This document shows, piece after piece, positions 47,401 to 56,400 of a stretch of 64,000 nucleotides of DNA; within the stretch, counting starts at the first letter, position 1, and each line of letters opens with the position of its first letter. Position numbers and translations under genes: made by a program. Location of the stretch: NCBI GenBank assembly GCA_035771165.1, contig JAWNZC010000229.1, positions 1,747,501-1,811,500 on the forward strand, read 5' to 3'. The notes under the pieces are model-generated. The model worked only from the letters and a program-made list of their open reading frames with translations, made no database searches and had not been told where the DNA came from. Origin of the DNA: Paragorgia papillata. Its lineage: Eukaryota > Cnidaria > Anthozoa > Scleralcyonacea > Coralliidae.

Positions 47401-50400
47401 TGAATACCTAGACATTGTATTTTTCTACAAAACTAACCACGGCATCAACATCCTCAACAAGACCACCCTACCAACTCCTCATCATCACAAACAAACAAGA
47501 TCATCCAACCCTGACTGCGACAAATATCAAACCAAAAAATGTAATACTTCGACATACCAAAAATCATACACAATTCGGACAACAAGAACATGGAACATAC
47601 TACCAAAAACGATTACAACAAAAAACATCACACTCTCAAACTTCAAGAAGTTACTATTTAACTACTATATTAACGCACTTAACAACACATATGACGTAGG
47701 CGACCCACGAACATGGAAAAGCATATGTTCAAAATGCAACACAGCTCGAAGCCTTATGAACCCACCCTCGTGTTGCTTTTAGTAGATCTCGTAGTAAATT
47801 TAATGTATGTTGTATATCGCTATGTATTTTTAAAGTAACAGTTAAATCGTACTTGTTTTGGGGCCGCAGTAATTGGCACTAGCTGTTGCGGTTACCCAGC
47901 CTATTGTCTTAATGTCTGTATTTATGTTTGTAATGTGTATGGCAAAGTTATTAAAATAAAATAAAATAAATAAAATAAATTTAGCGTGCTAGTTGTATGA
48001 TCGAAATAGAGTTAGGAGTTTGTTATTTTGCTTTGATTGGCTAATTTTTCGCATCTCATTGTTAATTTGTTATTGTAATTTTTATATGATTGGCTTATTT
48101 TTGGTCACATGATTATCTTTCTTATATAAGCTCGTTGTTTGTTTACACTCTTTACGTTTCTTTCTGACGAAGGGCCTTCGCTCGAAACGTTAGACTCCTA
48201 CGTTCTCTGTTTCGGCAGTATATCTAACCTTACTCTATTTCGATTGTTGTTTCAACACTGCCTACGCAGCACACTACTTTTATTTCACTGGTTGTATGAT
48301 GACGTGCCACTATACCTAAGATGGCTGCCACTGAAGTTCATAAGCTTTCATAGATTGAAAACAGACAAAAAGAGTTATTTTAAGAAAATTTAAACGAATG
48401 TAAGGACACAAGAAGTACTTAATAAGGTTTAAGACGCTAATTTCTTTCATTTGTTTCTGTTACTGAGCTGTAACTTTCCTTGTTTTTCTTCAGTGCCGAC
48501 AACGAAGAAACTTCACGATAATATAAACTGAAAAACAGACTATAAAATCTACGAAGAATTCAATTCCAAGTCTTAAATTGTACCTTTTATAGTAATCTTA
48601 ATGCCTTAACAATATCTCGTGTTGTGTACTTGCCATCTTTTGACTGTATTTGTTGTTAAACAGCGAAAACTAAACGAACCGGCATCTGTTGTTTGCTTTA
48701 CGGCTTTTCCGACTCCCCCGGCACAGAGTACTTAATATTCCTCCCCCCAGATAATCTCACCGTGCTGACGTCAACATTGCTTATGCCTCATTGTTCCACT
48801 CGTAAGATGGCGGCGACTGGCACGAAATGTTTGACTGCTGGCCATAGGGAATGTCCTATCCAGTTTATATAGAGATCAGTGGCACTGACCTATATATATA
48901 TATAACTGGACTGCGGGTGCTGGCCAAAAATGTGTCCCCATTTTCACTTTCAAAATGGCGGCATTTATGGGTCCTTCTGCTAATGGTAGCGACCACTGTG
49001 CGAGGGCTTCCCCAGAGGTGAATAAAATCGTCTGGCGTTAGCCAAAATAAAATACTAAAGACCAATTCGGACAGGAAAGAGTTGGAGAGATAGTTTATAA
49101 ATCGTTCCTGTCCGAGGGCTTTCCCAGAAGCGAATAAAATCGCCTGGCGTCAGCCAGAATCAGGGCGCTTGTATATACGTGGCCAGAATAAAATACTAAA
49201 GACCAATTCGGACAGGAAACTGGGCTGGCTCGTGTCACGAAATTCTTTCCTTGGGCACAAAAAAAGATTTTAATCAACATTAGGATTAGTTTACTAAACT
49301 AAAATCTAAACTAAACCAATTCTTCTTTGCACATTTAACTTTATGCGAGTTTCAAAACCACAGTAAGATCCTAATCAATCGCGTGAGCCGTTAACCGGGC
49401 TAGCCCGGCTCATGTAAACATGCTGGCCATAGTTAATAAATCGTTCCTGTCCAAGGACTTCCCCAGAGGTGAATAAAATCGTCTGGCGTTAGCCGTCAGA
49501 ATAAAATACTAAAGACCAATTCGGACAGGAAAGAGTTAATGCATGCACGGTTGGTCATTGTTAATTTCTTGTGGAACGACTCAAGAGGCCTGCTGGATTA
49601 TTTGTCTGACCAAATAGGAATATCAGTAGAACATGATCTCGAGTTTGTGTAAACAAAATATCAGACTTCTCAACCTAGAGGAACTAGAAACCTGGAGATT
49701 TTTGAAACGGAAGCCGAAAAAACTGGAGATTTCAGAAAAAACCTGGAGATTCACTCGATAATTCATTTTAAATGTATTAATGAAAGTTAATCTTGCTGAA
49801 AACCGGTCAGCGGGATTCACACGGAAGGAACGCAAGCTCTGGGAACGAGACTGGTGATCTCTCTGGTGTCACAAAAACGAAAATTTTCTGGCTGTGAAAG
49901 ACAAAAATTTCAAAAAGTTCTTTCTATCGTCATATTGGGTTGTCAATTCATAATTTCATTTGCCGGGAGAATTCTATGGCTGCCTGGGAGACCGGGGGAT
50001 CTTGTTGAAAACCGGGAGTCTCCCGGTGAAACCAGGAGACTTGAGAGGTCTGAAATATTTCGGTGCAATCGGTGGTTTTTCCATGTATATTATTTATGTT
50101 TGTTGCTGAGCGGCGCGGGACGTTTTCATGATGAGAGTCTTAATGTCTTATTGTAGTTCTGAACTACAATACTGATAATAATATTCCTAGACAATTATTA
50201 CTGTTATAGCTTTCTAGCAGTCTGAATTAAAGACGTGCTGGCCGGCGTACGGCACGAACATGCACATGGTAATAAAATAAACAAGACTGTCAATGCACAT
50301 GCATGGTCATGGAAATCTACAAACATTTCGTTTTATGAAGTCGCCAGCTCTATAAAGAATCGCTGAAAATCACGAGAAAATCGTAAAGAAGCGAGGCGTA

Positions 50401-53400
50401 CCGAGTTCTTAGAGTGTCTTTATCAACCTTTTCCAAGTGTTATTAATAGCAGACGAGAAACTCATCAGTTGTCAGGTGTTTTAAAATCCGGTAAACGGCG
50501 AGTTCGTCCGTCTATTTTCCCGTCGTTAAAACAAGAAACCGGACGACAAACTATATCAGACTGGGACAGTGGAAGACCGTCGAAACCCGTCAGTCAGAAA
50601 ACTATCATCTTCTATAAATATGAAGACTTTATCGAGTTATAAATAACATAATTCGACTCAATGCCGAGCAAAATACAGGCAGTTTTAAAAACATGTCTCA
50701 TCAGTCCAGTCCTTAGGTATCGGTCAGCGACCTGCACCATTAGCAAAAGGACCCATAAATGCCGCCATTTTGAAAACGATTTTGGGGACACTTTTCCTAA
50801 CTCAAAGGTAATAGGAGCACGCAGTCCAGCTATATATATAGGTCAGTGTGCAATTTATGATTGACTCCGGCAGAGCAATCCTAGCGTATGTGATGTAGTG
50901 TAGGAAGAAACTTCCTACGTCACAAAACATCATAAAATAGTCAACATACATACATACATACATACATACATACATACATACATACATACATAAAATTGGA
51001 TAAGGGAAATACTCCTTTCTTTAAGTCCCATATTGGGGTAAAACAAGGATGCAATCTAAGTCCCACCTTATTCAACCTGTTTATCAATGATATACCTAAT
51101 TTATTTAACAGCTCGTGTGCCCCAGTCAAACTTGGTGAAACTGATTTAAATTGTTTACTTTACGCAGACGACATAGTTTTACTATCCGAGTCCAGGTCTG
51201 GCTTACAAAACTGTCTCACAAATCTTGAATTTTACACCAAGAAATGGAAGTTGAACATTAATTTAAAAAAATCAAAAGTTTTATTGTTTGGAACACCAAC
51301 CCAAAGACGTGCACACTTCCCATCAATTTGGTCTTTCGGGAAAATTGCTCTAGAGCAAGTTGATGAATATTGCTACCTTGGTATTACTTTTCACTTTTCC
51401 GGTAATTTTAAACGAACACAAAAAATACTTTATGGTAAAGCAATACGTGCCTATCATTGTTTATTCAAAAGTTTTTCAAACGTGGAGAATGTACCAATAA
51501 AATTGCTTTTAAAACTTTTCTCTTCAACGGTAGTTCCCGTTTTGCTGTTTAGCTGCGAAGTTTGGGGTCCATACTTACTGGGTAAAATAAACTCTTTTGC
51601 GATGTTTAAAACTAAAAATTTTAAATTAACAAATGATATAGAAAGACTACATCTAAAATTCTGCAAAAGAATCTTGGGTGTTCACTCAAAATCTACAAAT
51701 TTAGCTGTCTATGGTGAACTAGGAAGGGCACCCCTAATTATACAAATAGCTACACTTATAACAAAATATTGGTTTCGCATCAAAAGCTCAACTTTTACAG
51801 ATACCCTCGCTGGTGAAGCAGCGAGAGTCTGTATGGACTCTAATTTACAACCAATATTATTTACAAAATATTTACTACAACTATGTAATATAGAAGTTAA
51901 TAATTTTAAAAATTTTGTAATACCACCCAAAGAACAAGGAAATTTTTGCCATTACTTGAGGAATAAATTACATGAGTTTTATACTGAATACTGGAAAGAG
52001 CAGATTCAACAAGGTGGAAATAATGGCAAATTAAGAGTCTTTAAAAAACTGAAAATAAATTTTGGCTTTGAAAAATATCTTTCTTCAATTCGCAACTTCA
52101 AACATCGTCAAGCGGTTACAAAATTAAGAATTTCAGCTCATAAACTACCTGTTGAAACTGGTCGATACGGAAATGTTTCATACAGTGAAAGATTATGCAA
52201 ACATTGTGATCTAAATGAGATTGGGAACGAACAACACCTTTTAATGTCATGCAGAAACACAAAGTTCGCCGATCTTAGAGTTAATTTTATGGAAAGTCTC
52301 TGTAAAATAAATAACTCATTTTCTAAATTTAGCTATCAAGACCTTTTCATGTATGTCATTGCTATGCAAGACAAAACAATTATGACTTTGGTAGCTAAAT
52401 ACTGTTTTAATGTTTTAAGAAGTTTTGAAAGTTTATAGTTGAGCACGTACTCTAGTTTATATGTTATATGTATGTATCTTATATACCAAATCTGGTATTT
52501 ATGTTGTTTAAATAAATAAATACATACATACATACATACATACAAATATACAAACATCCCTCGCAAAATCTCGATTTCGTTGACTATACATAGCTCGGTA
52601 AAGAGGTCTGGGCATGAGGCACAGGAACCCACGTCAAGATTAGTGTGCTGCCTTCGGCAGCAATAAACGTTGTGTAGCCACCAGACCAAGTGTTATATAT
52701 AATAATAGCAGTACAAAATCATTTAATTTTGATAGCACATATGTACGAGTTTGGCATTTTATATATGTTCACTCAGTTCAGATAATTGAGTGAGGTTTTA
52801 ATACCACCAACGCGAGTATCACATTTCGAATTTTAAGTCAATTTGTATAAAATTTGACGTATTCATTTTCAAGGCGAAAATTCTCAATGAACAAAGAGTG
52901 GTAAATAAACCTCTCGGAAGCGCCGTTAAAATATAGTCCTCAAAGGCTAATATTTATAGTGGTTAATAAAGTTTTTAAATAAATTTAAGGGTATAATCTC
53001 TCAGTTTACTACATAAATTTTAGTCACATCTCATATTAAAAGATATATTAATACAATGCGGATATGTCAACAAAAAATACATAAGCTGCACGGAAAATAT
53101 TATGAACGCTATATTTTTAGCATGTCGTTTCTCTTGATATAAAAATATAAATATATCTATGCCTAATATAATAAAATAGACATGTAGAACAATTGAAAAG
53201 AACGCTTCACTTTATATTTCCCTGGCAAGCTTGGTGGTTCGTTTTGACGTTCTACGACGCAATACACCAAACTTCTCTGACGAGTCCGCCATTTCCCGGA
53301 ATGATTTTGCATGCTAATTTCCATGCTAATTTATTACACCCAGAAATTATTGGGTGCAGAATCCAGCCAATCTCGTACCCAGACCCGCGCGTTCCCATGG

Positions 53401-56400
53401 CTGGATATCAGAATATGTTACAATATTGACAAAGAAGCTATGCACAAATTACCTACCTTAACGTTTTGGTAGTATGCTTACAATTTTAACTTTTGTGTCG
53501 GACTCTCGGATCAGTGTTTTCCCGCTCCAAAACGTTTGACAGCGGTGTTATGCCAGGGCCTTTTCCACCCCGCCAATTTCAAAAAGGCCCTGGGAACGAG
53601 GTTGATATAAAACACATTAACTAGTCTACTCAATTGGCCTTAAAACAACTGTCCGTTCCTCCACGGATTTAAACTTTTCACGAGAAACTTGTTAAGAGTT
53701 CTCCGGATTCAATGTACTTTTTCTTGAGCTTTCGACTCGGTGCTTCGAGTCTTCATCAGAGATGAGAGAAAGATGATAGGTCTAGTGTTTTATTGTGTTA
53801 ACCATGATTTAATAACCGTGATGTAATAACCGTGATTTAATCGTTGTGAGCGTCTAATTGGTTGATTGTTTGTTGCCGTCGTATAGCGATTGGTTGTTTT
53901 GTCCGTTGGTTGATTTTTAATCGTACTGCCCTCAGGGGAAACTCTGGTGTTGGGTTTCTTCTTATCCTTGTTTTAATTACTCGGGCTACCTGTGGTTGGC
54001 CGAGCTTAGGTTTCGGCTCCGTTCATGTTTTTATTTTGTCGATGTTTCGAATTAGCAATCATTACGTCATCCCGTCAGGCTTTGCGAAACTGATGCGTGC
54101 TAAAATGCTATCTTATCAAGTTGAGTTGAAGTCAAGTGTTCTTTCTTGGACATGTTCAGTGTCTTCAGACATAGTTATTGTTCAGTAATTTCGCTGGCAT
54201 GTATCTTGATCTTATATACGCTTACAATCGCTGATTAAACATGATTGTGCTGACCCGAAGGGACTCGACATATGAACGCTGTGTGGAAATAGCGTTTTGT
54301 GTATTGCGAATTGTGTTTTCTATCGGAGAATTAGATTGTGCTTTGACTATTTTCGGTGACGAATGACGTTTAGACTTTTATCAGTAATCTTGTTGACAAA
54401 GTTTGCCCATGAAGACAGAATAGACGAATTTATTACAGACGCGAAAAAATGCCGTGTTGACATCAGTATGCCTAGGAAGTTTACTGTTTACCTAGTAAGC
54501 GCTTTCTCCTGTTTGTTGACATTGATCACGACAGTATCTTTATATTTTTGCATATTATTTATGTGCTTTATTACTGAACGAGTTTTATATTTGTTATGCT
54601 GAGTAGGAAACTTGTATACAAATGTATGTTCTAAGTATGTTCTATCACAATAGTCTTATTGATCCATTAGGATTTCCATTCAATGTTGTAAGTGCTTTGA
54701 ACCGTTGAGTATCTAATTTTGTCACAAGTATGTTAGCCATATCTTGATGTTCATTTTGATTTAAATTTTGATGCATAGATTGAGTATTAAGATATTCATC
54801 ATGTTCCTCATGTATACAGTAATACTTTAATTACATATTGGCCATTATAACATCAGCAGCCAAGTGTGTGTTATATGCGGATGGTAACAAAATGTATATA
54901 GAGAAATTAGAGTGTCTGCTCTAAAGCAAAAACATGGAATCAGGATTCATGTTGTATGAAGATATTGCATAGATGTAGGGTGCAGGTATATTTTACTAGT
55001 CACCTATTGCATATTTGCTGTGCATCTGTACCTGGCCCACACATGTGAAGTTTGGGCACCTCAGACTAACTAAAATCAGTAAGGTTGAAAGACTACAATG
55101 CAGGGCAACTAAATATATTTTAAGTTTTTGAACTGGCAGGATGATTTATCATACAATCTGAATGATCATCTGAAAACAGTTAATCTACTACTATACCATT
55201 ATCATACTGGCATGACTTGAAAGATCTTATCTATTTTAAACGTTATACAGGTCACTATAATATTCCTATTAATAGTTTTGTGCAACTCAATAATTCAGTC
55301 GGAATCACTAAAAACAATTCAGAACTAGATGTACTAAACTTTTTAAGCTAGTTAATACTTGAACTGTATATTTAAACTTTGGAGTAGTCTAATCCACTTA
55401 TCCACCATCTAATTACTACATTAATGCTGTAATTATTAGTTAATGCTTCCAACGTCAATAACTTTTTTTTGGAAATCAATGTTTAAAATGTTCTTCATCC
55501 CGACCTGTAACGTACTCTCTTCTAAACCTTACTGCTACTGACCTTAATCACGTCTATTGTATTTGTTTACATGATTATCCTGAATTGTAAAATGGTCTAG
55601 AATTCCAGATAATCGTGAATATTAAAGAAAATGAAACCCAACCCTGACCCCCACCTCTAAACCTAACGACAACCCCCGGTAACCCTAAATCTAACCACAA
55701 CCCGCCAGGGAGAAAGTTCCACCTCTCAGACCCTGACCACAACACCCCTGCTGTTTTTTTGTTAAATGCTTTTTAGTTTAACAACCCTCATGTGGGACAG
55801 AGAAGTCCCCTAGACTGCCTTCAGGATAATCCTGAATTCTAGACACTTTAAATTGACAATTCAGGATAATCCTGTTCACCAATGTGAAGTATGCACCACA
55901 TTCAGCCTTCAATCTGATCTTCCTCGGCCCACTCCCACCTCTTTACTCGCGCGTTATAGAGACCTCCGCCCTTTCCAGTAGCCCAAGTGAACGCCTGACC
56001 CAGGCGTCTTGTTCATCAACGAGTATTCCCAACACAAGCACTCAAAACAATTGGATAAGAAGAAACCCAACACCGGAGTTTCCCCTGAGGACAGTACGAT
56101 TCAAAATCAACCAACGGACAAAACAACCAATCGCTACACGACAGCAACAAACAATCAATCAATTAGACGCTCACAACGATTACAATCACGAAGACACATG
56201 GATGGTCAACATAATAAAACACTAGACCTATCATCTTTCTCTCACTTCTGATGAAGACTCGAAACACCGAATCGAAAGCTCAAGAAAACGTACATTGAAT
56301 CCGGAGAACTCTTAACAACATATATATATAATTTATAAACGATCATGGTTGGTGTTAAAATGTCTGTATGTCTATAACATTCCAATAATATATCCCAAAC

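Larger units (their letters stand above)
44303..47981 (+). mobile_element. CR1-like LINE with 2A peptide
   Basis: A LINE whose coding sequence runs 44307-47782. It has a 3' UTR holding GGGGCCGCAGTAA and GCGGTTACCCAGCC and a tail of AAATAA-type repeats to 47981. It lies within the 44268-48881 element. Most of the endonuclease is deleted, the frame is broken by stops and shifts, and a hAT-type MITE (45896-46604) cuts the reverse transcriptase. It is the same family as the minus-strand copy split between 26230-26820 and 37075-37205. Confidence 0.9.
44268..48881. mobile_element. Nested TIR element with CACTGATCTC ends
   Basis: Ends CACTGATCTCAATAAAACTG and, inverted, CACTGATCTCTATATAAACT, both followed by GGATAGG. 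No target duplication was found, but the element is bounded by direct ~92-bp copies of its host's terminus. Its body (47982-48000 plus 48300-48790) matches 60430-60945 closely, e.g. CCACTGAAGTTCATA, GTAAGGACACAAGAAGTACT and TCTCGTGTTGTGTACTTGCC. It is split by the LINE and by the 48001-48290 insertion. Confidence 0.7.
44176..50849. mobile_element. 6.7-kb TIR element with perfect 8-bp TSD TGCAATTT
   Basis: Left end CACTGACCTATATATATAAC continues to ACTGGACTGCG and GGCGGCATTTATGGGTCCTT; the inverted right end shares these landmarks with a rearranged middle (50735-50849). TGCAATTT lies directly outside both ends (44168-44175 and 50850-50857). An 8-bp duplication fits hAT-like elements. A further copy of the terminal ~95 bp lies inside at 48883-48977, directly after the nested element 44268-48881. 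No transposase is recognised; the coding sequence inside belongs to the nested LINE. Confidence 0.75.
42377..53604. mobile_element. Putative 11.2-kb TIR element (CAACCTCGTTCCCAG ends)
   Basis: 52-bp terminal repeats: left CAACCTCGTTCCCAGGGCCT then TTTTGAAATTGGTGGGGCGG; right the inverted equivalent with a few differences. The flanks ATATATAAC (42368-42376) and ATATAAAAC (53605-53613) agree at 8 of 9 positions. The termini match the consensus of the other 9-bp-duplication elements. If real, most of its length is later insertions (44176-50849, 50989-52545). The duplication lies in low-complexity sequence, so coincidence is possible. Confidence 0.5.
53691..56316. mobile_element. Inverted-repeat element, Penelope-type terminal repeats?
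   Basis: The arms 53691-53975 and 55978-56316 are inverted copies from GTTAAGAGTTCTCCGGATTC through CTTGAGCTTTCGACTCGGTG to GGGGAAACTC and TTGGGTTTCTTCTTATCC, the left with an internal deletion. Both hold the CTGATGA...GAAA hairpin. The interior has no RT of its own; it holds a LINE remnant (55010-55450), a MITE (55571-55870) and a repeat shared with 6885-7085. Confidence 0.65.

Noticed and set aside
48164..48187. Complete hammerhead ribozyme
   Set aside because: Only the CTGACGA and GAAA core with a short stem is visible; no pairing strand with a cleavage triplet was found, so it is kept only as a finding.
44268..48881. Target duplication of the CACTGATCTC element
   Set aside because: Bases outside the two ends do not match; the direct ~92-bp copies of the host terminus confuse the boundary.
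55640..55740. CCCTAA-like words suggesting interstitial telomere repeat
   Set aside because: No run of exact hexamers; the words are irregular and lie inside a MITE.
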